Positions 30,524 through 39,808 are shown, numbered from the stretch's first letter. The stretch is 64,000 nt of DNA from Roseateles sp. DAIF2 (GCF_015624425.1 NZ_CP049919.1:5518001-5582000); one strand, 5' to 3'. Made by a program: numbers and translations. Notes: a model not told the origin generated them from the letters alone.

Positions 30524-31666
30524 TTGCAAGAGCAGTCCACCTTCGGCCACAGCAGCCATGCGCCGGCCCGATTCTTCCGCATCGAATTCACCGGCTCCGG
30601 CAGCGAGTACTTCCGCATCTGGATCGTCAACCTGCTGCTGAGCCTGGTCACGCTGGGCCTGTACATTCCCTTCGCGAAGGCGCGGCGCCTGCGCTATTTC
30701 TACAGCAACACCCTGATCGACGGTCAGGCGCTGGCCTTCCACGGCAACCCCTGGCGCATGTTCCGCGGCTTCGTGCTGCTGGCCCTGCTGATGGCGGCCT
30801 ATGCCCTGTCGGGCCAGTTCTCGCCACTGGCGGGCCTGGTCGCCTTCCTGATCCTGTGCGCGATCTGGCCGGCGCTGTGGCGCGCCAGCCTGCAGTTCCG
30901 GCTGGCCAACACCAGCTGGCGCGGCCTGCGCTTCGGCTTCCGCGGCGGCCTGGCCGGCGCCTATCGCGCCTTCCTGCCGACCTATCTGCCGGCGCTGGTG
31001 ATCGTCGCGGTCGGCGCCTGGTGGCCCGAGGTGCTGCAGGACCGGACCGCAACCGAGCTGACCGGCCCGCATCTGGCCGTGCTCTCGGCCTCGCTGGCCC
31101 TGATGCTGCTGGGGCCCTGGACCCTGGCGCTGAGCAAGATCTACCAGCATGGCCATTACGCGCTGGCCAACCAGCACAGCCGCACCGATCTGGGTGTCGG
31201 CGCCTTCTACATCCTGATGCTGAAGTACCTGGGCTGGACCCTGGCCTACCTGCTGCTGGCGGGCGGCCTGCTGTTCATCCTGACCAAGCTGGCCGGGGCC
31301 TGGCTCCTGGTGCCGCTGGTCGTGCTGCTCTACCTCGGCCTGCTGGCCCTGGTCTGGCCCTATCTGACGGTGCGGCTGCAGAACCTGGTCTGGAACCGCA
31401 CCCGCAGCGAGGACATGCGCTTCGAGAGCGGCCTGAGCCTGCGCTCCTTCGCCTGGCTGAGCCTGAAGAACTGGCTGCTGACCCTGATCACGCTGGGCCT
31501 GTACCGCCCCTTCGCCGCAATCAACAGCACGCGCCTGCGGCTGGAGGCGGTGCAGCTGCTGGTGCGCGGCGACCTGGACGCCTGGGTGGCCGAGCAGGCC
31601 CTGGCCCAGCCCGATGCCGCCGGCGACGCGGCCGGCGATTTCTTCGGCATCGACATGGGCCTGTGA
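30524..31666 (+). CDS. YjgN family (DUF898) inner-membrane protein
   Basis: The 380-residue protein has about eight membrane segments arranged as two halves. Both begin with the family hallmark of an aromatic strand followed by a helix with LVTLGLYIPFAKARRLRYFY (first half) and LITLGLYRPFAAINSTRLR (second half). The function of YjgN is unknown. The start is TTG 30524, chosen because GGGAGG stands 7 bases before it and no ATG fits. Eight bases after its stop comes an M48 peptidase gene, the usual partner in this group. Confidence 0.85.
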   Translation: MQEQSTFGHSSHAPARFFRIEFTGSGSEYFRIWIVNLLLSLVTLGLYIPFAKARRLRYFYSNTLIDGQALAFHGNPWRMFRGFVLLALLMAAYALSGQFSPLAGLVAFLILCAIWPALWRASLQFRLANTSWRGLRFGFRGGLAGAYRAFLPTYLPALVIVAVGAWWPEVLQDRTATELTGPHLAVLSASLALMLLGPWTLALSKIYQHGHYALANQHSRTDLGVGAFYILMLKYLGWTLAYLLLAGGLLFILTKLAGAWLLVPLVVLLYLGLLALVWPYLTVRLQNLVWNRTRSEDMRFESGLSLRSFAWLSLKNWLLTLITLGLYRPFAAINSTRLRLEAVQLLVRGDLDAWVAEQALAQPDAAGDAAGDFFGIDMGL

Positions 31667-31674
31667 TCCCCGGC

Positions 31675-32736
31675 ATGAGTTCCGATCCCGCGCCCGAGCG
31701 CCTGGCGCTGCAGTATTTCGACGGGCGCCATGCGCGCGCCCATGCGGCGCAGATCCGGCGCGACGGCGACCAGCTGGTGGTCGAGGCCGACGGGCAGCAG
31801 CACCGCTACCCGCTGAAGCAGGTGGCCTGGCCGGAGCGCCAGCGCCATGGCCAGCGCCTGGTGCAGCTGCCCGATGGCGGGGTGCTGAACTGCCCCGACG
31901 CCCCGGCCTGGGACGCCTGGGCGGCGCAGGCCGGGCTGCATGAGCCGGTCGCGGTGTCCTGGGCGCAGAGCTGGCGCCATGTGCTGTCGGCCCTGCTGCT
32001 GCTGGTCGGGCTGCTGTGGATGGGCTGGAAGATCGGCATCCCGCTGGCGGCCGAGGGCGCGCTGGCCCTGATCCCGGCCGAGGCCGAGGGCCAGATCGGC
32101 ACCCAGGCGCTGGAAAGCATCGACCGCCTGCTGCTCAAGCCCAGCGCCCTGCCCGCGGCGCGGCGCAGCGAGATCGAGGCCGACTTCGCTCGCCTGGTGC
32201 GGGCCGGCCGCGTCCAGGGCCAGGTCTTGCCGGACTACCACCTGCATTTCCGCGCCGCCGGCCGCGAGCTGGGCCCGAACGCGCTGGCGCTGCCGGGCGG
32301 CCATATCGTGCTGACCGATGCGCTGGCCGAGCTGCTGGCCGACCAGCCGGACGCGCTGGTGGGCGTGCTGGCCCATGAGCTGGGCCATGTGCAGGGCCGC
32401 CATGGCCTGCGCATGGCGGTGCAGACCAGCCTGGTCGGCGCGCTGGCCGGCCTGGTGGTGGGCGACTTCTCGACGGTGCTGGCCGGCATCCCGACCCTGC
32501 TGGGCCAGCAGGCCTATTCGCGCGACTTCGAGCGCGAGGCCGATGCGGCCGCGCTGCGCCTGCTGCGCGCCGACGGCCGCCCGCCGCGCGCGATGCTGGT
32601 GTTCTTCGAGCGCATCGAGAAGCATCGCCACCGCGACGGGGAGAAAACCAGCTGGCCGACCGCGATCTCCAGCCATCCGGCGGACGAGGAGCGCATGCGC
32701 TTCTTCTCCGCCGGCGCCGACCCCGTCAGCGACTGA
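31675..32736 (+). CDS. M48-family zinc metallopeptidase, membrane-anchored
   Basis: The 353-residue protein has an N-terminal cytoplasmic region of about 100 residues, a membrane helix (HVLSALLLLVGLLWMGWKIG), and a periplasmic M48 domain. The zinc motif is H234-E-L-G-H238 in LAHELGHVQG, with the third ligand in FEREADAAAL. A SHP-ADEERM tail is typical. It resembles BepA/LoiP-like quality-control peptidases without the TPR part. It is coupled to the YjgN gene upstream. The last 11 bases overlap the convergent codA-like gene. Confidence 0.9.
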   Translation: MSSDPAPERLALQYFDGRHARAHAAQIRRDGDQLVVEADGQQHRYPLKQVAWPERQRHGQRLVQLPDGGVLNCPDAPAWDAWAAQAGLHEPVAVSWAQSWRHVLSALLLLVGLLWMGWKIGIPLAAEGALALIPAEAEGQIGTQALESIDRLLLKPSALPAARRSEIEADFARLVRAGRVQGQVLPDYHLHFRAAGRELGPNALALPGGHIVLTDALAELLADQPDALVGVLAHELGHVQGRHGLRMAVQTSLVGALAGLVVGDFSTVLAGIPTLLGQQAYSRDFEREADAAALRLLRADGRPPRAMLVFFERIEKHRHRDGEKTSWPTAISSHPADEERMRFFSAGADPVSD

Positions 32737-33997
32737 GGGTCCAGTCCACCTCGGTCGGGCGGCCCGGCAGGTTCAGCTGTGCGCGGGCCGGCGCGCAGCG
32801 GCTCAAGACCTGGCCCCCGCGCACCACCAGCAGGCGCTGGGCGCGCAGCCGGATCGCCTCGACCGGATCGCGCGCCTGCAGCAGCACGAAGTCGGCCCGC
32901 TTGCCGACCTCGAGCCCGTAGTCGGCCAGACCCAGGATGCGGGCGCTGTTGGCGGTCACCGCGTCGAAGCAGGCCTTCATGCCGGCCTGCGAGGTCATCT
33001 GCGCCACATGCAGGCCCATCGCCGCGACCTCCAGCATGTCGCCGCTGCCCAAGCTGTACCAGGGGTCCATCACGCAGTCATGGCCGAAGCCGACATTGAC
33101 GCCGGCCGCCAGCAGCTCGGGCACGCGGGTCATGCCGCGGCGCTTGGGATAGCTGTCGTGACGGCCCTGCAGGGTGATGTTGATCAGCGGGTTCGCCACC
33201 GCATGCAGCCGCGCCTCTGCCATCAGCGGGATCAGCTTGGACACATAGTAGTTGTCCATCGAATGCATGGAGCTCAGGTGCGAGCCGGTGACGCGGCCCT
33301 GCAGCCCCAGGCGCTGGGTCTCGAACGCCAGGGTCTCGATATGGCGCGACAGCGGGTCGTCGCTCTCGTCGCAATGCATGTCCACCATCAGGCCGCGCTC
33401 GGCGGCCAGCTCGCACAGCAGCTTCACGCTGGCGGCGCCGTCCGCCATCGTGCGTTCGAAATGCGGGATGCCGCCGACCACGTCGACGCCCAGGTCCAGC
33501 GCACGCGTCAGGTTCGCCAACGCGCCCGGCGCGCGCAGCACGCCGTCCTGCGGGAAGGCCACCAGCTGCAGGTCCAGATAGGGCTTCACCCGCTCGCGCA
33601 CATGCAGCAGGGCCTCGACCGCCAGCAGGCGCGGGTCGCAGACATCGACATGGCTGCGGATCGCCAGCAGGCCCTTGGCCACCGCCCAGTCGCAATAGGC
33701 CAGCGCGCGCTCGACCAAGGCCTCCTGGGTCAGCAGTGGCTTCAGCTCGCCCCACAGCGCGATGCCTTCCAGCAGGGTGCCGCTGGCATTGACACGCGGC
33801 AGGCCGTAGCTGAGCGTCGCGTCCATGTGGAAATGCGCGTCGACGAAGGGCGGGCTCAGCAGCCAGCCCTGGCCGTCGATGATCTCGACGCCAGCAGGCG
33901 CGGGAAGGCTTGGTCCGATGGCGGCAATGCGCGCGTCCTGCACCAGCAGGTCCTGGCCGCTACGGCCGTCGGGGAGGCGGAGATTGCGTATCAGCAT
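32726..33997 (-). CDS. codA: Cytosine deaminase (CodA family amidohydrolase)
   Basis: The 423-residue enzyme is close in length and sequence to E. coli CodA (427). It has the metal motif DAHFHMD (H55, H57), LDLQLVAFPQDG, DMHCDESDD, HLSSMHSMD, NPLINITLQGRHDSYPKRRG, and FGHDCVMDPW. In E. coli the last reads GHDDVFDPW, and its second Asp (D314) tunes use of cytosine against analogues. Here that residue is Cys. It should be cytoplasmic and convert cytosine to uracil, but the Cys suggests altered specificity. No cytosine permease gene is next to it. Confidence 0.85.
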   Translation of the reverse strand: MLIRNLRLPDGRSGQDLLVQDARIAAIGPSLPAPAGVEIIDGQGWLLSPPFVDAHFHMDATLSYGLPRVNASGTLLEGIALWGELKPLLTQEALVERALAYCDWAVAKGLLAIRSHVDVCDPRLLAVEALLHVRERVKPYLDLQLVAFPQDGVLRAPGALANLTRALDLGVDVVGGIPHFERTMADGAASVKLLCELAAERGLMVDMHCDESDDPLSRHIETLAFETQRLGLQGRVTGSHLSSMHSMDNYYVSKLIPLMAEARLHAVANPLINITLQGRHDSYPKRRGMTRVPELLAAGVNVGFGHDCVMDPWYSLGSGDMLEVAAMGLHVAQMTSQAGMKACFDAVTANSARILGLADYGLEVGKRADFVLLQARDPVEAIRLRAQRLLVVRGGQVLSRCAPARAQLNLPGRPTEVDWTLSR

Positions 33998-34084
33998 GGC
34001 AGTGATCGAAGAAGAAGGGACGCTGGCGGATCGGAACGCGCCAGCCTACCATCGCGGTCACAACCCTCGCGACGGGAACCTGCC

Positions 34085-34261
34085 ATGCCGGACTCCCTGC
34101 CCAGCTTCGCGCAGGTTTCCGAGCAGGCCGGCGCCCGCAGCTTCGACGAGGTCGATCGAGCGATGCTGCCCCCCCAGACCGTGGTCGAGACGCACCGCCA
34201 TCCCTTCGCGCTGTGGGCCCGGGTCACCGAGGGCGAGATGTGGCTGGGCGTCGGCGCCTGA
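34085..34261 (+). pseudogene. Truncated cupin-fold protein
   Basis: This 58-codon frame encodes the first half of a small cupin: a helix (FDEVDRAMLPPQTVVETHRHPF) followed by ARVTEGEMWLGVG. The metal-site HRHPF and the EGEMWL strand are recognisable. The second cupin motif, with the last histidine and the closing strands, is missing because a TGA follows at 34259, immediately before the stop of the AI-2E gene at 34264. Full-length relatives have about 100-115 residues. It is probably inactive, though a short peptide may be made. Confidence 0.6.
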
Positions 34262-34263
34262 GC

Positions 34264-35325
34264 TCAGCCGCCCGCGGCCTTGTTGTTGCCCTCGCCCTTG
34301 CTGATCCACAGCTGCACCAGCGTCAGCCCGACCGCCAGCACCGGCGGGCCGATAAAGACGCCGATGAAACCGAAGGCCAAGATGCCGCCGAACACGCCCA
34401 GCACGATCAGGAGCAGCGGCAGGCTGCTGCTGCGGCTGATCAGATAGGGTTTGACGAAGTTGTCGATGCTGCTGATCGCCAACAGCCCCCACAGCAGCAT
34501 GAAGATGGCCCAGCCGACCGAGCCCTGATAGAACAGCCAGACCGTCGCGCCACCCCAGACCAGGGGCGGGCCGATCGGCACCATCGACAGGAAGAAGGTC
34601 GCCGTGCCCAGCGCCAGCGCGCCCGGCACGCCGGCCACGAGAAAGCCCAGCAGGGCCACCAGGGCCTGGGCCAGGGCGGTGCCGAAGATGCCATGCACGA
34701 CGCCGGTGACCGTGCTGTCGATGGTCGCCAGCAACTCGTCGCCCAGCGGGCCGGACAGCCGCGCCAGGATCTTGCGGATGGCCTGCACGGTGGCCTCGCC
34801 ATCGCGATAGAAGAAGTAGCCAACAAAGGCGGCAAACACCAGCTGCAGCAGGCTGGCGCCCAGCGCCTTGCCGGTGCCGACGAGAAAGTTCTTGATCGGC
34901 TCGATCAAGCTTTTCAGCAGGGCCGTCAGCTCCTCGCGACTGGCCGCCAGGCGCTGCCAGTAGCTGTCCAGCGGCCCGCCGATCAGCGGGATGTCGCGCA
35001 GCCAGGCCGGTGGCAGCAGCGGGCCATGGTCCAGCAGGCCCTTGACCGCATCGACGCCGGCCGCCACATCGTCCACCAGGCTCAACGCCAGCACCGCGGT
35101 CGGGCCGATCACCAGCACCACCAGCAGCAGCACCATCAGCGCCGCCGCCCAGCCCGCGCGGCCGCCCAGGGCGCGGCGCACGCGTTGGTGGAGCGGCCAG
35201 CTCGACGAGCAGGCCACGGCCGCGAACAGGATGGCCGGGATGAAGGGCGTGAGGATCAGGTAGCAGCCGACCACGACGCTGACCACCGCGGCCAGCTGGG
35301 CATAGCGTTGCAGGTCGCGTCTCAC
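34264..35325 (-). CDS. AI-2E/PerM family membrane transporter
   Basis: The 353-residue protein has about eight membrane helices in the AI-2E family layout: an N-terminal YLILTPFIPAILFAAVACSS pair, a long extracytoplasmic section around residues 90-160, and a closing GIFGTALAQALVALLGF with YLISRSSSLPLLLIVLGV. Members export autoinducer-2 or act as sodium/proton antiporters; the substrate cannot be told here. The start is GTG 35325. It follows a PRC-barrel gene by 42 bases and is the last of a minus-strand run. Confidence 0.85.
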   Translation of the reverse strand: MRRDLQRYAQLAAVVSVVVGCYLILTPFIPAILFAAVACSSSWPLHQRVRRALGGRAGWAAALMVLLLVVLVIGPTAVLALSLVDDVAAGVDAVKGLLDHGPLLPPAWLRDIPLIGGPLDSYWQRLAASREELTALLKSLIEPIKNFLVGTGKALGASLLQLVFAAFVGYFFYRDGEATVQAIRKILARLSGPLGDELLATIDSTVTGVVHGIFGTALAQALVALLGFLVAGVPGALALGTATFFLSMVPIGPPLVWGGATVWLFYQGSVGWAIFMLLWGLLAISSIDNFVKPYLISRSSSLPLLLIVLGVFGGILAFGFIGVFIGPPVLAVGLTLVQLWISKGEGNNKAAGG

Positions 35326-35367
35326 CGGCGGTGCCGCGCCCGGGCGCCGGTCGAGCGGAGATCTTCT

Positions 35368-35811
35368 TCAGCTGTGGGCATCGTCCACGTACAGCTTCGT
35401 TCCATAGTAGTCATGAATGCCCTTGGCCCAGCTCGGGTCGGCCATATCGGGCCAGTGATTCTTGTCGAAACCCGGCGCCTCATCAAGGCGATCCTTCTCG
35501 ACGTCCAGCACGAAGCGCTTGTTGTCGGTATCGAGCTTCAGCGCATTCCAGGGCACGGCGAAGAGCTTCTCGCCCAGGCCGAGGAACCCGCCGAAGGACA
35601 GCACCGCATAGCCGATCCGGCCGCTGCGCATGTCGAGCATGATCTCCTTGATATCGCCCAGATTTTCTGAATTCCGATTGCAGACTGCGTTGCCGACCAG
35701 GGTGTCGGCCCCCATCAGTTCGGGCCCCGGCCCCTGGCGCCGGCTGGGTCCGGATCCGCCGTTGCTCAGGCCCTTGTACATGCCGAACGTGTCGCGTTCC
35801 AAGTAGTTCAT
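35368..35811 (-). CDS. PRC-barrel domain protein
   Basis: The 147-residue protein has a PRC-barrel at about residues 33-110: ADTLVGNAVCNRNSENLGDIKEIMLD, then a second strand pair RIGYAVLSFGGFLGLGEKLFAVPW and FVLDVEKDRL. The domain is used in photosynthetic reaction-centre H subunits and, in stand-alone form, in stress-related cytoplasmic proteins. The C-terminal DKNHWPDMADPSW motif is shared by this small stress class. The gene stands divergent to cardiolipin synthase with 220 bases between. Confidence 0.85.
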   Translation of the reverse strand: MNYLERDTFGMYKGLSNGGSGPSRRQGPGPELMGADTLVGNAVCNRNSENLGDIKEIMLDMRSGRIGYAVLSFGGFLGLGEKLFAVPWNALKLDTDNKRFVLDVEKDRLDEAPGFDKNHWPDMADPSWAKGIHDYYGTKLYVDDAHS

Positions 35812-36031
35812 CGCTGTCTCCAGGCAAAGTGTGGGAGGGTGAATCGGGCCGCGTCTTGCAAGCAGCGCCGATGAAGCAAACTAAGGGCCCGCGGGCCGCG
35901 GGTCTGTCCGGCAACGCACCCGGCCGGCGGCGCTGCACAGCAGCGTGCGGCGTCGCACAGACGCCGCGCGCCGCCCCGACGACAAGAGAGCCAGTCAAGG
36001 CCAGCGGGCGCCCCGTACCGGGCCGCATGAA

Positions 36032-37480
36032 ATGCTGCAGCATCCCCATCCTTCGCCAGCGGCGCGCCCGCAGCCCCCGCGGCGCTGCGGTTCGGCCTGC
36101 CGCGCGCTGCTGCTGTTGTGCCTGCCGGTGCTGCTGGGCCTGACCTGCTGCGCCAGCCTGCCGACCATCGTGCCCGACCTGGCCCGCCACAGCGGCGCGC
36201 CCGTGCAGCTGCAGGGTGCGCGCGGCCCGCTCACGGCGCCGCAGAGCCGGGCCATCCTCGACGGCCTGCGCGCCCGCGGCCAGGACACCGACATCTTCGC
36301 CCGCCATCTGGCGCTGGAGGAGGCCATCGTCGGCAGCCCGCTGACCACCGGCAACGCGGTGCAACTGCTGCAGGACGGCCCGGCCACCTACCGCGCCATG
36401 CTGGCCGCCATCGCGGCCGCGCGCGAGCACATCAATATGGAGACCTACATCCTCGACGACGACGAGGTCGGCCGGCACTTTGCCGCGGCCCTGATCGCCA
36501 AGCAGCGCGAGGGTGTGCAGGTCAACCTGCTGCGCGACAGTGCCGGCACCATCGGCACGCCCGCCGCCTTCTTCCAGCAGCTCAGCGATGCCGGCGTGCG
36601 GGTGCTGGAGTTCAACCCGCTCAATCCGTTGGCGGCGCGGCGGGGCTGGGAGCTCAACCAGCGAGACCACCGCAAGCTGCTGGTCGTCGACGGCCGCGTC
36701 GCCTTCCTGGGCGGCATCAATATCAGCAGCGTCTATTCCGGCGGCTCCTTCGGCAAGAAGCCGCGGCCGCAGGCCCGGGCGGACAGCGCGCCCACCTGGC
36801 GCGACACCGATCTGCAGCTGCGCGGCCCGGCGGTGACCGAGCTGCAGAAGCTCTTCCTGGCCAATTGGGCGGCGCAGCAGGGCGAGCCGCTGCGGGACCG
36901 CGACTACCTGCCCACGCCACAGAGCGCCGGCCGCCAGGTGGTGCGCATCATCGGCAGCTCGCCCGAGGAGGCCTTCAGCCTGATCTACGCCACCCTGCTC
37001 TCCGCCATCGGCAGCGCCGAGACCACGGTGCACCTGACCAACGCCTACTTCGTGCCGGACCCGCAGCTGCTGGCCGCGCTGGAGGCCGCGGCCGCGCGCG
37101 GCGTCGACGTGCGGCTGATCCTGCCGGGACAGAGCGATTCATGGCTGGTCTTCCACGCCGGGCGCGGCTACTACGAGCGCCTGCTGCGCGCCGGCGTGAA
37201 GATCTTCGAGCGGCGCGGCGCCATCCTGCATTCCAAGACCGCACTGATCGACGGCGTCTGGGCCACCGTCGGCTCCACCAATCTCGACTGGCGCAGCTTC
37301 CTGCACAACCACGAGCTGAACGCCGTCATGCTGGGCACCGAGTTCGGCCTGCAGCTGCAGGCCATGTTCACCCGGGACGAGGCCGCGTCCGAGGCGATCA
37401 CGCTGACGCAATGGCAGCGGCGCTCGCCGGCCTTGCGCCTGAAGGAGTGGTTTGCGCGGCTCTGGGCCTACTGGCTTTGA
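36032..37480 (+). CDS. clsB: Cardiolipin synthase B-like phospholipase D protein
   Basis: The 482-residue enzyme has the two HKD motifs of the phospholipase D superfamily: H213 in DHRKLLVVDGRVAFLGG and H400 in LHSKTALIDGVWATVGST. Between them are the NAYFVPDPQ and ETYILDDDEVG segments typical of cardiolipin synthases. A hydrophobic N-terminus with LTCC could anchor it or be a lipoprotein signal. It makes cardiolipin from phosphatidylglycerol. ATG 36032 was chosen; the longer frame to 35945 begins with Arg-rich, non-conserved sequence. Confidence 0.88.
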   Translation: MLQHPHPSPAARPQPPRRCGSACRALLLLCLPVLLGLTCCASLPTIVPDLARHSGAPVQLQGARGPLTAPQSRAILDGLRARGQDTDIFARHLALEEAIVGSPLTTGNAVQLLQDGPATYRAMLAAIAAAREHINMETYILDDDEVGRHFAAALIAKQREGVQVNLLRDSAGTIGTPAAFFQQLSDAGVRVLEFNPLNPLAARRGWELNQRDHRKLLVVDGRVAFLGGINISSVYSGGSFGKKPRPQARADSAPTWRDTDLQLRGPAVTELQKLFLANWAAQQGEPLRDRDYLPTPQSAGRQVVRIIGSSPEEAFSLIYATLLSAIGSAETTVHLTNAYFVPDPQLLAALEAAAARGVDVRLILPGQSDSWLVFHAGRGYYERLLRAGVKIFERRGAILHSKTALIDGVWATVGSTNLDWRSFLHNHELNAVMLGTEFGLQLQAMFTRDEAASEAITLTQWQRRSPALRLKEWFARLWAYWL

Positions 37481-37491
37481 GCGAGCCGGGC

Positions 37492-38415
37492 TCAAGGCGC
37501 TGCCGTCGTGAAGGGCGGTGACGGCGTCTGCGCAGCGGCATGCCCGAGCCGTTCGTACTCGGCGATCACCTGGGCGCCGAACAGCAGCAGGCTGGCCCCC
37601 AGCTCCAGGCTCAGCAGCACGGCGATGGCCGTGGTCATGGAGCCGTAGACGGCGCCGATCTGCGAGAGCGTGCCGAAGTACCAGACCAGCAGTTGGCGCG
37701 ACAGCTCCCACAGCAGGGCCGCGGCCAGGGCGCCGAACAGGGCGTGTTGCAGCGAGGGCCGGCCCACCGGCATCACCAGATAGACCGAGGTCAGCACGAA
37801 CACCTCCCCGGCAAAGCCCAGCAGGTAGAGCAGCGCGCCCGAGATGCCGCCCAGCGACCAGCTGTGCCACAGGAATTCGACCCGCTGCTGGCCCAGCGCC
37901 TGCAGGCTGCCCGCCACCAGGGTGACCAGCAGCAGCCCGATGCCCAGGCTGAGGATGTAGACATAGGGAATCACGGCCGAGACCAGGAAGTGGCGCCGCC
38001 GTATCGCCACGCGGTGGTGGAAGATCACCGACAGCGCGTTCTCCAGCACCGTGAAGGCCAGCGAGCTGAAGAACAGCATGCTGGCCAGCAGCACCCAACC
38101 CAGCACATCGCGATGCGCCAGGAAGCGGGCCAGCTCGCCGACGATGGCCGCCGACTGCCCGGGCACCAGCAGCTCCAGATAGCGGCCCACGGTGCGCAGC
38201 AGCTCGCCCTGATCGACCAGGTGCGAGAGCGCGATCACCGTCAGTATCAGCAGGGGCACGACGGAGAGCAGCGCGTAATAGGCCACCGCGCCGGCCAGCA
38301 GCAGGCCCTGGTTGGCGCGGAAGGCCTTCAGTACATCGAGCAGGAAGCGGCCCGGATGGCGCAGCAACTGGGCGGCGCGCGGGTCGACGAGGGCTCGCGG
38401 TCGATTCGTCGCCAT
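37492..38415 (-). CDS. YihY/BrkB family inner-membrane protein
   Basis: The 307-residue protein has six membrane helices. It shows the family signature AVAYYALLSVVPLLIL near residue 45 and FTVLENALSVIFHH, RRRHFLVSAVIPYVYI, then VYGSMTTAIAVLLSLELGASLLLFGAQ near the end. The function of YihY is not settled; it was once taken for RNase BN. It ends 11 bases from the convergent clsB gene. The neighbours concern membrane lipids and stress, so an envelope role is plausible. Confidence 0.9.
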   Translation of the reverse strand: MATNRPRALVDPRAAQLLRHPGRFLLDVLKAFRANQGLLLAGAVAYYALLSVVPLLILTVIALSHLVDQGELLRTVGRYLELLVPGQSAAIVGELARFLAHRDVLGWVLLASMLFFSSLAFTVLENALSVIFHHRVAIRRRHFLVSAVIPYVYILSLGIGLLLVTLVAGSLQALGQQRVEFLWHSWSLGGISGALLYLLGFAGEVFVLTSVYLVMPVGRPSLQHALFGALAAALLWELSRQLLVWYFGTLSQIGAVYGSMTTAIAVLLSLELGASLLLFGAQVIAEYERLGHAAAQTPSPPFTTAAP

Positions 38416-38426
38416 CGCGCCGACAC

Positions 38427-38606
38427 TCAGCGCCCGCGATCGATGCCGCGCCCCGGTGTCTGATCATCCTCCGGCGCCGGGTCGATCGGCCCCTCATCGG
38501 GGTCGACGGGCATGGGCCGGGGCTCCTCATCATCACCGGGCGCCTTGATCGGCGGGCGATGCTCATGCAGGGTCTCGGGGGACGAGGTCGGGTAGATGAA
38601 GGACAT
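38427..38606 (-). CDS. Small acidic Pro-rich protein
   Basis: The 59-residue protein is rich in Pro, Asp and Glu and looks unstructured (PMPVDPDEGPIDPAPEDD). It ends 11 bases before the YihY start on the same strand. ATG 38606 has no strong ribosome-binding sequence. I recognise no family, but the position next to YihY suggests that it is co-expressed. A real but poorly conserved gene is likelier than chance because the frame stays open with typical codon use. Confidence 0.5.
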   Translation of the reverse strand: MSFIYPTSSPETLHEHRPPIKAPGDDEEPRPMPVDPDEGPIDPAPEDDQTPGRGIDRGR

Positions 38607-38887
38607 GGCGGACTCCGGCTGGCCTTTGCTATTGCATCGTGCCGGGAACACCGTGGGGTGGGCGTCGGACAACGGCGGCTGTTCGTGTCAGGCCATGCTC
38701 ACAACATGCCGATGGCTGGCGGCACGGGGCGGTCAAAAACTGAGGGCGGCGGCGAAGGGTGGCGGTTCACGACCCAGTGCGGTCGTAGCCTTTGCGGGAT
38801 TGGGCCTCTGCATGCAGTCGTTCGACGTGCGAGCAAAGCCATGGGCCAAAATCGTTCTTACCTTTCTGAAACTCTTCCCTCGACCAC
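38607..38887. other. Gene-free edge of the second accessory insert
   Basis: No gene was recognised in these 281 bases. The GC content drops here compared with the neighbours, marking the left edge of the 38.9-41.1 kb insert. Overlapping small frames on both strands have no family pattern. Confidence 0.35.
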
Positions 38888-39808
38888 ATGCGGAGCTTTC
38901 TCGAGTACACGTTGTCCAGCGCTGCAGTCTCGACCGTCCTGGTTGCGGTTCTGGCATGGCTTGCACGAACCATCATCTACGAGCGACTGAAAGCCGGCGT
39001 GCAGCACGAGTTCAACGAGAAGCTGGAGACCATCCGAGCGGAAGCGAAGCAACGCGAGACGCTATTGCAGGCCGAACTCAAGGCTCAGGACACCCGACTG
39101 CAGGCCGAACTGCGTAACAGGGACCAGCAGCTCCAGTTGCTACAGAGCGGCGTTCTGTCCGCTAGAGCATCTCGTCAGGCCGCGTTGGACGCAAGGCGCC
39201 TAGATGCCATCGATGCGCTATGGGCTTCGTTCCATGGCCTAGCGCCTCTTCGAATGGCCGCGAGATTCATGGAGACAATCAAGTACGACGCAGCACTAAC
39301 GCATGCGGCTACCGACCCGAACACCCGGGCGTTCTTTACTGATCTTTCGAGGCTGGCGGGTGTGACCACGGAGAAGCTTCAGGCCAGGGCAGAAGAATCA
39401 CCCTGGAAAGCTCGCCTTTATGTAAGCGAGCAAGCGTGGAAGTTGTTTGAGGCGTACCAAGGTGTCCTGCACGTTCTCTTGCTCCGATTGAAGCAACTCG
39501 AAACTGGCATAGACAAAGACTTCACAAAGATCGAAAAGTCGATTGCCGAGGTTAAAGGTGCGTTGCCGCACTACACCAAGTTCCTGGATCAGCATGGCGC
39601 CGACGTGCTCCCACTGCTGATTGAGGACCTTGGCGCGGCGTTTGAGCGCGAGCTGTTGGGCATGCTGAACAACGAACCTCGCGGTGCCCGAGACGTTGAC
39701 GAGGTGGGCATTCTGATGGCCGCGGCCGAGAAGTTCATTGCCTCCAATCAGAAGACTGTTTCGGCGACCGGTCAGGGTCAAAGCACAGAGACGAACCGAC
39801 AGCCCTGA
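38888..39808 (+). CDS. Membrane-anchored coiled-coil protein of unknown family
   Basis: The 306-residue protein starts with one membrane helix (AAVSTVLVAVLAWLARTIIY, about residues 11-30). A long coiled coil follows (about 32-85, rich in Glu, Arg, Gln and Leu, with repeated KAQDTRLQAELRNRDQQL). A helical domain continues to the end. Codon use is less GC-biased than in the core genes. This design, a TM plus coiled coil and C-terminal helical domain, occurs in several defence-associated proteins, but no named family was recognised. It converges, 341 bases apart, on a DUF4238 gene. Confidence 0.7.
   Translation: MRSFLEYTLSSAAVSTVLVAVLAWLARTIIYERLKAGVQHEFNEKLETIRAEAKQRETLLQAELKAQDTRLQAELRNRDQQLQLLQSGVLSARASRQAALDARRLDAIDALWASFHGLAPLRMAARFMETIKYDAALTHAATDPNTRAFFTDLSRLAGVTTEKLQARAEESPWKARLYVSEQAWKLFEAYQGVLHVLLLRLKQLETGIDKDFTKIEKSIAEVKGALPHYTKFLDQHGADVLPLLIEDLGAAFERELLGMLNNEPRGARDVDEVGILMAAAEKFIASNQKTVSATGQGQSTETNRQP

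Noticed and set aside
36118..37521. Second open frame inside clsB
   Set aside because: It is a shifted-frame shadow with Arg/Gly/Ala bias; the true frame has the two HKD motifs.
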